Below are positions 57,344-64,000 of a DNA stretch of 64,000 nt, one piece after another. Within the stretch, counting starts at the first letter, position 1, and each line of letters starts with the position of its first letter. Below the pieces are notes generated by a model. That model searched no databases, had not been told where the DNA came from, and saw only the letters and a program-made list of their open reading frames with translations. The translations under genes and the position numbers were made by a program. The DNA is from Prochlorococcus sp. RS04 (GTDB lineage: Bacteria > Cyanobacteriota > Cyanobacteriia > PCC-6307 > Cyanobiaceae). The stretch covers positions 372,001 to 436,000 of the forward strand of contig NZ_CP018346.1 of assembly GCF_001989455.1 (NCBI RefSeq), written 5' to 3'.

Positions 57344-57997
57344 TTACCAACCGTTTTCTTTAAGCCACTCGGAAGAAATAGCATTTGAAGATGAATCTTG
57401 ATTACTATTTTTATTAAATAAAAGTAATTTCTCTACATATTTAATTAGTGCATCTGCCTCAAGGTTTACGAAGTCACCGATATTTAATTTTTTCAGATTT
57501 GTGTTATGCCAAGTATGAGGAATTATCGCAATAGTAAATATTTCTCCTCCCTGCTCATAATTTGCAATCGTAAGACTTATACCATTTACAGAAATACTCC
57601 CTTTATTAACTACATATTTTGAAAAATTATTATTTTTCCACTTTATTGATAAGAGCCAAGATTGCTCTAATTTTTCTATATTCTCAACTGTTCCAAGGCC
57701 ATCTACATGTCCGCTGACTATATGCCCTCCTAGACGGTCAGAAACCCTAAGAGCGGGCTCCAAATTAACAATCTGATTAAGGTTCGACTTTACTCCTAAA
57801 GTTGTTTTTTTTAATGTCTCCTCACTAACATCAACAGTAAATTTATTTTGAAAAATCTCTTTAACTGTCAAACAAATTCCATCAACAGCTATGCTGTCAC
57901 CGATTGCCATATCAAATAAATTATCTAGAATTTCAATTTCTAAAATATTTTTTTCTTGTCTTAGTTTTCCAACTGATTGAATTATTCCTGTAAACAT
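57344..57997 (-). CDS. ribE: Riboflavin synthase, alpha subunit
   Basis: RibE dismutates two lumazines to riboflavin. Starting at MFTGIIQSVGK (57997) it has 217 residues, with two homologous beta barrels. The repeat-1 segment SIAVDGICLTV near residue 36 and repeat-2 segment SISVNGISLTIA near residue 135 are conserved, and SGHVDGLGTV near residue 95 is part of the site. An in-frame ATG 13 codons upstream (58036) gives an unlikely extension. No FMN riboswitch is seen upstream. Confidence 0.95.
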   Translation of the reverse strand: MFTGIIQSVGKLRQEKNILEIEILDNLFDMAIGDSIAVDGICLTVKEIFQNKFTVDVSEETLKKTTLGVKSNLNQIVNLEPALRVSDRLGGHIVSGHVDGLGTVENIEKLEQSWLLSIKWKNNNFSKYVVNKGSISVNGISLTIANYEQGGEIFTIAIIPHTWHNTNLKKLNIGDFVNLEADALIKYVEKLLLFNKNSNQDSSSNAISSEWLKENGW

Positions 57998-58109
57998 AGG
58001 TTTAAGAAAAATATTTTTGCAAAATTTTGTATTCACTTTAATTTACTTTAAATGATTTTCAACTATAAATAAATTAAAGAGTAAATAAAAAGAAATTGAT
58101 CATATTTAG

Positions 58110-59252
58110 ATGATTATTAATTCACAAAAAAGATCATTTGGTAGAGGGGCAGAAGTGAGCTTATTCACCTTAGGGACAATGCGAGCAACTGAAAGTCTCG
58201 AAAAAATGTATAGCATAATAAAAAATGCATATTATGTAGGAATTAACCATATAGAAACAGCACCCTCTTATGGTGATGCTGAATCACTTATTGGAAATTC
58301 AATAAAAAAATTAGCAACAGAAGAGAATATAAAAGAAAAAAATTGGGTGATTACTTCCAAAGTTTTACCAAAGGGTGATTTTGACTTTTTAAAAAATAAT
58401 TTTAAAAAGTCTCTTAAAGATTTAAATCGCGAGAAAATTAATAATCTTGCAATTCACGGACTCAACTTAAAACAACATCTAGATTGGGTTCTTGTTGGAG
58501 AGGGTAAGAAATTCATATCTTGGATACTGGAGAAGGAACTAGTTGATCAAGTTGGTTTTAGTTCTCACGGAAGTTATTCACTAATTAAAGATGCAATTAA
58601 CTGTGAAGTTTTTACTTTTTGTAGTCTTCATTTACATTATTTAGATCAATCTAAGATTGCTTTAGCAGAGGAAGCTATAAAAAAAGGTATGGGAGTTTTA
58701 GCAATATCACCTGCTGATAAAGGCGGTAGATTGTATTCTCCAAGTGATATTTTGATAGAGGCCTCTAAGCCTTTTCATCCATTAGAATTAGCTTATCGAT
58801 TTCTGCTGGCAAAAGGCATTACAACTTTATCCTTAGGGGCTACAAACAAAAAAGATTTTGAATTTGCGCATAAACTTAGAAACTCATTCGAGAAGCTTTC
58901 AAAACTTGAAAAAAGCGCCTTGAATAAAATTGAGGAAGTTTCTAATAAAAGATTAAATTCCACCAAATGTGAACAATGTAGATCTTGTCTTCCATGTCCA
59001 AATGAAGTGCCAATTCCAGAAATACTTCGTTTAAGAAATATATCTATTGGTTATGGCCAATTAGAATTTTCAAAAGAAAGATACAATTTAATAGGAAAAG
59101 CTGGCCACTGGTGGGAAGAAAAAAATTCCTCATTTTGTCAAGAATGTAATGTATGTGTTCCTAAATGTCCTAGTAAATTAGATATACCAAATTTATTAAA
59201 GGAAACTCATAACTTATTAATTGAAAATCCTACAAAAAGATTATGGGGATAA
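58110..59252 (+). CDS. Aldo/keto reductase with C-terminal [4Fe-4S] domain
   Basis: A 380-residue fusion. Residues 1-280 are an aldo/keto reductase barrel, with GINHIETAPSYGDAE near residue 45 (Asp/Tyr site region) and LSLGATNKKDF near residue 245. From residue 285 come two cluster motifs: CEQCRSCLPCP and CQECNVCVPKCP, for two [4Fe-4S] clusters. Ferredoxin-fused AKRs may use reduced ferredoxin instead of NADPH. Substrate unknown. Its last 12 bases overlap the convergent gene's end. Confidence 0.9.
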   Translation: MIINSQKRSFGRGAEVSLFTLGTMRATESLEKMYSIIKNAYYVGINHIETAPSYGDAESLIGNSIKKLATEENIKEKNWVITSKVLPKGDFDFLKNNFKKSLKDLNREKINNLAIHGLNLKQHLDWVLVGEGKKFISWILEKELVDQVGFSSHGSYSLIKDAINCEVFTFCSLHLHYLDQSKIALAEEAIKKGMGVLAISPADKGGRLYSPSDILIEASKPFHPLELAYRFLLAKGITTLSLGATNKKDFEFAHKLRNSFEKLSKLEKSALNKIEEVSNKRLNSTKCEQCRSCLPCPNEVPIPEILRLRNISIGYGQLEFSKERYNLIGKAGHWWEEKNSSFCQECNVCVPKCPSKLDIPNLLKETHNLLIENPTKRLWG

Positions 59253-60239
59253 GGACTCACTCCAGATATTTTTAAGATTAATTTTTTGTTCATTTGTTAA
59301 GACAGGGAAAGACCAACTATTTTCCCAACATTTCTCAGAAGGTCCTGAGATGGGGAACATTTCAGATTTATATTTACTTTGCAAATAATCACTTTTGAAT
59401 GGAAGATACCAACCCTGGCTTACTAATTTATCTACTATTGATTTATTTTCTAAAGATTTAATCCATTTTATTAATATTGCATTGTTTAGATTTGATCGAC
59501 TAAGTAGAAAATGCCACATCAAAGGTACGCCTTGGCTTGGGAAAACTAAAGAAAGTCTTGGATCTATTTTTAAATATTTTGAACAAAGACTATGAGGAAC
59601 TATTGCGACAATAGCATCAGAATTAATCAACCAATTGAGCATATTTTTATCATCAAATAACATTGCTTGGCTTTTGAGTTTATTTAAAGAATTAGATGAA
59701 TTAATTTTTTGAGCAATTGACAAAATTATTCTGGAACTTTGTGGAAAAATAATTTTCCCAGTTAATTTTTTAGAAAGAAGAAAATCCCAAGATGTTCTTG
59801 CTGAATTTATTAATTCTTTATTATTTTTAATGATAATTGTATAGGGTACTACGCCAATAGGTAATAATTTACGCCTCTGATTTTGATTAAAACTTCCCAA
59901 AAAATCTTTCGATCTCTTATCCAAATTTTCGAACAGGGCATATTCATTTATTTTTTCAAATCCTGAAAAATCTATACTAGAAATCCATCCATCATTTATT
60001 AAAGTAAAGTCAGAATTGGAAATTGTGTTTCTATTTTTTTGTAGCCGAATATTTTCAAAATTAATTTTTTGCTGCTTCCAATCTTTTGGAATCGTATTTT
60101 TAAAAGATTCTGGATAAAAAGAATTTTGTAATGCAATTTTTACTTTATTAGGTAGATTACTGCAAGAGTTTAAGAAAAACAAAAGCGAAAGCTTACCACA
60201 ATTTAAAAATTCTCTTCTGGTTGCAAATTTTGAAAACAT
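59241..60239 (-). CDS. Tat-type lipoprotein resembling a substrate-binding protein
   Basis: A 332-residue protein. It starts with a Tat-like signal, TRREFLN at residues 7-13, then a hydrophobic segment and the lipobox FLNSC with Cys26. The rest resembles a type 2 periplasmic binding protein (spermidine/putrescine or iron type): GVVPYTIIIKNNKEL near residue 130, WDFLLSKKLTGKIIFP near residue 150, DAIVAIVPHSLC near residue 205 and IVDKLVSQGWYLPF near residue 273. No ABC permease or ATPase lies next to it. The family is inferred by pattern. Confidence 0.7.
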   Translation of the reverse strand: MFSKFATRREFLNCGKLSLLFFLNSCSNLPNKVKIALQNSFYPESFKNTIPKDWKQQKINFENIRLQKNRNTISNSDFTLINDGWISSIDFSGFEKINEYALFENLDKRSKDFLGSFNQNQRRKLLPIGVVPYTIIIKNNKELINSARTSWDFLLSKKLTGKIIFPQSSRIILSIAQKINSSNSLNKLKSQAMLFDDKNMLNWLINSDAIVAIVPHSLCSKYLKIDPRLSLVFPSQGVPLMWHFLLSRSNLNNAILIKWIKSLENKSIVDKLVSQGWYLPFKSDYLQSKYKSEMFPISGPSEKCWENSWSFPVLTNEQKINLKNIWSESLSP

Positions 60240-61397
60240 TTAGCAATCCTTCTCTAAAGAAATTTGACCTAGGCCCTTCATCATTTCCAGATTTAGTTGA
60301 CACAATGAAACTATTTCTTCATTTTTAAATCCATCTAAGAAAGCAAGCAATGATATTCCACCAGCACCTACACCTTCTTTTACATGACCTAATTCATAAT
60401 CCCTCAATTCTTTGTATTTTGAAGATTTAAAATTTAAAGGACTGGCTAAACCTAATAATTTGACATCATATTTTTCATTAATTAGATTTACTAAATCAAT
60501 TAGAGAATTATCTTTCACAAGCCACCCAGTTGTCGCAATAAAAACATCTTCAATAAATTCATCTTTATTTTTTTTATCTAAAAATTCTAATACAAGCAAA
60601 ATGACTGCTAACATCTGACTTCCTCCAGACAAAATTACAGGTTGTTTTGCTAACCTGGCACCAATTAATAGACCCATTGAGAAAGCTTGGAAAGGATCAC
60701 CTACTGCCGCGACAACGTCAAAAGAGTCAGAATCAGCCTTGAAATTTGCATTGAAAAGTCCTCTTTTAACTACTTGTCTTCTTAGTTCTCTTGGAGCTTT
60801 AAATAAACTACTACCTACTAAATTAGATACTTGCAAACCAAAAGCTTCCATTACTGCCTGAGCAGTTGTGGTGCCCCCCGGTACAGATTCAGAAATTAAA
60901 ACTGGTTGTTTTAGGGATTTTCCTATCGCAAAACCTTTTTCATAAAGATTTAAAACCCTCTCTTTAGTCATCGATTTACCTGTAGTAACACAATTTGATG
61001 GGCCCAAATTTCTATCTTCAACAACCAAATGATTAAAATAAGGCTTTGCTCCTATTCCCAGAGGAACAATAACTGGATAAATATTTATAAGCTTTGAACA
61101 AACATGACTGATAAGGGCCGGAGTTACTCCTGCATTGAGAAGAGGTAATTTATATTTATGATCTTTTGAAGCACCCTCAAGCAAAAATTCGGCATCTGCG
61201 AGAGCAGTTTTTCTCCTTGATTTTGCATTAATACCTGCTGCGGAAATTCCTGGAATTTGAGATGTATTAGTGCCAGCAATTATAAGAAATATTTTTAAAT
61301 TTTTAATATTCTTTTTCAGTATTTCTATCTTATTAAGTTGTCTTTTTTTATTGGATTCATCACCAAAAAAAATTATCCCTAATTCCTTACTGTACAT
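60240..61397 (-). CDS. CobT-like phosphoribosyltransferase (UPF0284)
   Basis: A 385-residue protein of the UPF0284 family, related to CobT, which activates dimethylbenzimidazole for cobalamin tail assembly. NAGVTPALISHV near residue 107, ESVPGGTTTAQAVMEAFG near residue 170 and SGGSQMLAVILL near residue 260 support the family. Prochlorococcus-type organisms make pseudocobalamin with an adenine tail, so the CobT-like protein may act on adenine or have another job. It follows DUF2232 by 11 bases and immediately precedes the lipoprotein gene. Confidence 0.88.
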   Translation of the reverse strand: MYSKELGIIFFGDESNKKRQLNKIEILKKNIKNLKIFLIIAGTNTSQIPGISAAGINAKSRRKTALADAEFLLEGASKDHKYKLPLLNAGVTPALISHVCSKLINIYPVIVPLGIGAKPYFNHLVVEDRNLGPSNCVTTGKSMTKERVLNLYEKGFAIGKSLKQPVLISESVPGGTTTAQAVMEAFGLQVSNLVGSSLFKAPRELRRQVVKRGLFNANFKADSDSFDVVAAVGDPFQAFSMGLLIGARLAKQPVILSGGSQMLAVILLVLEFLDKKNKDEFIEDVFIATTGWLVKDNSLIDLVNLINEKYDVKLLGLASPLNFKSSKYKELRDYELGHVKEGVGAGGISLLAFLDGFKNEEIVSLCQLNLEMMKGLGQISLEKDC

Positions 61398-61408
61398 TCT
61401 TACTTTTT

Positions 61409-62047
61409 TTAATTATTAAAATCAACTAAGCTATTTAATAATTTTGGAGGATCTGGGATGGTTAATTTAAATCTAGGAAATAGAGAATAGGCAACTACAT
61501 GCACAGTTAAAACATAAACTATTTCTTGAAAAATTATTAATAAAATTGCACCTAATTGTATACTCAAAATTGAGGGATATAAAGGTAAATTAAATAATCC
61601 AATTAACTTTTCTATTAGACCATAACTCGCTCTAGTAATTAACACCCAAAGATTATCTCCAACCAAAGTAGATAATGCAATTACTCTTAGTAAGAAGCCA
61701 AGAGTTCCAATAACAACTCCCCCTGTTAAACTAAGTTTCCAACTTTTTTCTTTAAACCAACACCAACCTAACCAAAAAGCCAAGATCCCGTAAGGAAATA
61801 AAAATAAAGTTCCTCTAACAGGACCCATAATTATGAATAAAAGTAGAAATTGTATTAAAAGTCCTTCCAATGCAATTTTAGTTCCTCTTCTCAAGTGCAA
61901 CAAGATCATTGGGAGGGGTAAAATCAACCTTAATAAAGCTCCCCCAATTGGCAGATAATATAATGCAACCCATAATAAAGACGAAAGAGAGGCTAAATAA
62001 GAGGTCTCGACAATATTTAATGCTTCATTTTTTGTTGTTATTTTCAT
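61409..62047 (-). CDS. DUF2232 membrane protein
   Basis: A 212-residue protein with about six helices and few charged residues. ALYYLPIGGALLRLILPLP near residue 30 and RRGTKIALEGLLIQFLL near residue 55 are typical of DUF2232, which is related to MreD- or ThiW-like membrane proteins. It probably sits in the plasma membrane. Substrate or partner is unknown. It is encoded between the repeat-rich lipoprotein and the CobT-like gene, same strand. Confidence 0.82.
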   Translation of the reverse strand: MKITTKNEALNIVETSYLASLSSLLWVALYYLPIGGALLRLILPLPMILLHLRRGTKIALEGLLIQFLLLFIIMGPVRGTLFLFPYGILAFWLGWCWFKEKSWKLSLTGGVVIGTLGFLLRVIALSTLVGDNLWVLITRASYGLIEKLIGLFNLPLYPSILSIQLGAILLIIFQEIVYVLTVHVVAYSLFPRFKLTIPDPPKLLNSLVDFNN

Positions 62048-62066
62048 TTTTTGTTAAATTTTTTAA

Positions 62067-62663
62067 TTAATTTTTATTCATACTTTTATTTTTTGAATCT
62101 AAGATACGTTCAATCTTTTCTATTTCAAAATTTACCTCAGAATTACTTAATATGGAACTTAACTCTTCAGTAGGATCTTTTGGATCTACATCTTTTAAAA
62201 TGAATATTATTTTGTAAGATTGAAGATCAATATTTCTTTTTCTTGTAGATTTCTTAATTTTTTTATCTTTTATACCATTAATTTCTTTATTTTCTTTTTC
62301 TAAATTTGTATCCTTTTTATTTACTAGAACATTTTTTTGCTTTTCTACTTTTTTAATTTTTTTATCTTTTATACCATTAATTTCTTTATTTTCTTTTTCT
62401 AAATTTGTATCCTTTTTATTTATTAGAGCATTTTTTTGCTTTTCTACTTTTTTAATTTTTTTATTTTTTTTATCATCAATTTCTTTATTTTCTTTTTCTA
62501 AAATTTTGTTATTTACTAAATTATTTTGTAAATCTTCATTTTGGCTTGTTTTTTCTAGATCATTAAAACTACTTTCAAGAAAATTTCCAATCCTTCCTCC
62601 AGAGCATGATTGCAAGAAAATTAAAAAAATTAATAAAAAAAATTCTTTTTTTTTTAAAATCAT
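62067..62663 (-). CDS. Repeat-rich lipoprotein of unknown function
   Basis: A 198-residue protein with a lipoprotein signal: a basic start, a hydrophobic segment and lipobox LQSC with Cys20. Residues 55-138 are a Lys/Glu-rich tandem repeat of 33 residues, two full copies and a partial third, likely helical. The C-terminus (145-190) is a folded-looking segment with YKIIFILKDVDPKDPTEEL. I recognise no family. Position next to topA and DUF2232 offers no clear function. The membrane anchor and rigid linker could tether the C-terminal part away from the membrane. Confidence 0.7.
   Translation of the reverse strand: MILKKKEFFLLIFLIFLQSCSGGRIGNFLESSFNDLEKTSQNEDLQNNLVNNKILEKENKEIDDKKNKKIKKVEKQKNALINKKDTNLEKENKEINGIKDKKIKKVEKQKNVLVNKKDTNLEKENKEINGIKDKKIKKSTRKRNIDLQSYKIIFILKDVDPKDPTEELSSILSNSEVNFEIEKIERILDSKNKSMNKN
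62250..62501 (-). repeat. 99-bp tandem repeat in the lipoprotein gene
   Basis: Two full copies and about half of a third copy of a 99-base unit lie at about 62250-62501 on the minus strand. They encode 33-residue units starting LEKENKEI and holding KKIKKVEKQKN and NKKDTN. The first two differ at several codons (for example DDKKN versus NGIKD), the later ones are more alike, so the array is partly homogenised. Confidence 0.9.
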
Positions 62664-62671
62664 ACTGTTTT

Positions 62672-64000
62672 CTAACTTTTCTTTTTCCTTGTAGTTTTTT
62701 TATTACTTATCTTTGTTTTTTTTAAAATAGAGCCTTTTTTATCTTTTAGTTTTTCCTCTAAAAGTAATACAGCATCATCTATTGTAAATTTTTCTAAATC
62801 AGTATCTTTTGCGAGAGAAACATTAGTTTTGCCATATTTTAAATAGACACCATATCTTCCATTTAATATTTGAATTTTTTCTTTAAATTCTTTTGGCTTT
62901 CCAAAGTCTTTGAGTACCTCTTGACCACCCCTACCCATTTTTGGCATCGCAAGAATTTCTAATGCTCGTTTTAAATCAACCTTAAAAACATCATCCTCTT
63001 TTTTTAATGATCTGTTTTCAGATTCATTTTCATTTTTAGTCCATTTAATATAAGGGCCAAATCTTCCTCTATCAGCCTCAACAACACCTCCTTCAGGATG
63101 AGCTCCTAACAATCTAGGCAAACTTAAAAGTACAAGCGCCTCATCTAGAGTTAGATCATCAGTTTTCAACTCTTTGGGTAATGAAGCTCTCCTTGGTTTA
63201 GCTTTATCTTGATCATTATTTCCCAATTGTACGTAAGGACCATAAGGGCCAAATCTTAAAAAGACTTTTTCCCCAGTTTTTGGATCAGTTCCAAGATCTG
63301 ATGGCCCACTTAAAATTTGATCAACTTGCTTTTTATCTAAATCTCCAGGAGTAATATCCATTGGAAGATTACCTTTAGCCTGAATTTCGTTACCTGATTC
63401 ATCAATTTTCGTACCTTCAAGCCATGGTCCATTAGAGCCTATTCTGACTACGCAAGGAAGGTCTTCGAAATCAACTTGCCTATAAGCCTTACCATCAATA
63501 TCACCTTCTGTTTTCTGAACTTTTACCTCAAGACCATTTTTACCTTTATAGAAAGTCTCAAGATATGGTAGCCACTCAAGATTACCTGAAGATATTTCAT
63601 CCAATGAAGATTCCATTTTTGCAGTAAAAGTAGTATCAACCAAATCAGGGAAATGTTCTTCTAATAGAGCGGTAACAGCAAAAGCTGTAAACGTTGGAGC
63701 CAAAGTATTGGAAGATATATTTGCATAACCTCTATCCACAATTGTTCCAATAATGCTTGCATAGGTAGATGGTCTTCCAATCCCTTCTTTTTCAAGAACT
63801 TTAACCAATGCAGCCTCTGTATATCTTGCGGGCGGTTTAGTTTCATGAAAAGTAGATTCTTTATTAGTAACTTCAAGACATGTTCCGATAGTTAAGTTTG
63901 GGAGAATAATTTCTTGTTGTTCAAGGGATGAACTTGGGTCATCACTTCCCTCGACATAAGCTCTGAAGAATCCTGGGAAATCAATACTTTTACCACTAGA
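62672..64000 (-). CDS. topA: DNA topoisomerase I, C-terminal part
   Basis: The frame runs in phase to the right edge at 64000, so the N-terminal half, with the Toprim domain and active-site Tyr, is missing. Visible are the conserved KPPARYTEAALVKVLEKEGIGRPSTYAS core segment and, toward the C-terminus, several topoisomerase C-terminal repeats that fit the family's RFGPYGPYVQLG and GRFGPYIKW elements. The tail is basic (KKTKISNKKTTRKKKS). TopA relaxes negative supercoils. The cysteine zinc ribbons of E. coli are absent, as is usual in cyanobacteria. Confidence 0.95.
   Translation of the reverse strand, partial: SSGKSIDFPGFFRAYVEGSDDPSSSLEQQEIILPNLTIGTCLEVTNKESTFHETKPPARYTEAALVKVLEKEGIGRPSTYASIIGTIVDRGYANISSNTLAPTFTAFAVTALLEEHFPDLVDTTFTAKMESSLDEISSGNLEWLPYLETFYKGKNGLEVKVQKTEGDIDGKAYRQVDFEDLPCVVRIGSNGPWLEGTKIDESGNEIQAKGNLPMDITPGDLDKKQVDQILSGPSDLGTDPKTGEKVFLRFGPYGPYVQLGNNDQDKAKPRRASLPKELKTDDLTLDEALVLLSLPRLLGAHPEGGVVEADRGRFGPYIKWTKNENESENRSLKKEDDVFKVDLKRALEILAMPKMGRGGQEVLKDFGKPKEFKEKIQILNGRYGVYLKYGKTNVSLAKDTDLEKFTIDDAVLLLEEKLKDKKGSILKKTKISNKKTTRKKKS

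Noticed and set aside
57998-58109. FMN riboswitch upstream of ribE
   Set aside because: The leader between ribE and the aldo/keto reductase is too short and AT-rich, with none of the conserved riboswitch segments.

Overview
The window is a stretch of core chromosome from a marine picocyanobacterium, almost certainly a high-light-type Prochlorococcus. The evidence is very low GC with AT-rich codon use, tiny intergenic gaps, photosynthesis genes (psb27, psaF, psaJ, petC, petA, a high-light-inducible protein), a cyanobacterial AbrB regulator, an aa3-type cytochrome oxidase cluster and tetrapyrrole genes (hemC, hemL, cobK, cobM). The genus call rests on gene content and order as I remember them; no search was run.

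Layout. 1-9.3 kb: the end of psb27, then purA, a PfkB-family kinase, cutA, cobK, ssb, argB, an unusual TPR-like/DUF3153 protein and priA. 9.3-21.6 kb: a 321-base gap, the principal sigma factor, hemC, pyrophosphatase, an M32 carboxypeptidase, a small metal/pterin group (YjbQ, PhhB, a CobW GTPase with a His-rich repeat, a FutB-like iron permease), then a minus-strand run ending in larC and a UPF0104 membrane protein, then xth. 21.8-31.3 kb: hemL, a minus-strand run of prohibitin, a small protein, YajQ, a SLOG-like protein and a BioD/DRTGG protein, then an SDR, map, rplS, tRNA-Trp, tRNA-Asp and gltX. 31.3-47.2 kb: a cation/proton antiporter, an HLIP gene next to tsaD, psaF-psaJ, gmk, an RqcH/NFACT protein, tatC, petC-petA-lgt-cobM, a RodZ-like protein, ppx, a UbiA prenyltransferase, an LD-carboxypeptidase, ispD and fabG. 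47.2-64 kb: a GroEL with a long Gly/Met tail, a DrrAB-like ABC transporter beside ctaB-ctaA, ctaC-ctaD-ctaE, cyAbrB, ribE, a ferredoxin-fused aldo/keto reductase, a Tat-lipoprotein that looks like a substrate-binding protein, UPF0284, DUF2232, a repeat-rich lipoprotein and the 3' part of topA.

How the genes work together. Several groups are clearly functional units: petC-petA (cytochrome b6f), psaF-psaJ (photosystem I), ctaA/ctaB with ctaCDE (heme A and cytochrome oxidase), and hemC/hemL/cobK/cobM (tetrapyrroles). TatC is encoded beside its likely client, the Rieske protein. The genome is extremely compact. Convergent genes often abut or overlap at their stop codons, and two terminator hairpins lie inside coding sequence.

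I see no mobile element, CRISPR array, prophage, toxin-antitoxin or defence island, and no clearly new multi-gene system. The best leads are modest: tandem repeats in three genes, a conserved-looking BioD/DRTGG-SLOG-YajQ-prohibitin run, a protein with an internal lipobox, an orphan Tat-lipoprotein, and unexplained hairpins upstream of the sigma factor and of tRNA-Asp.
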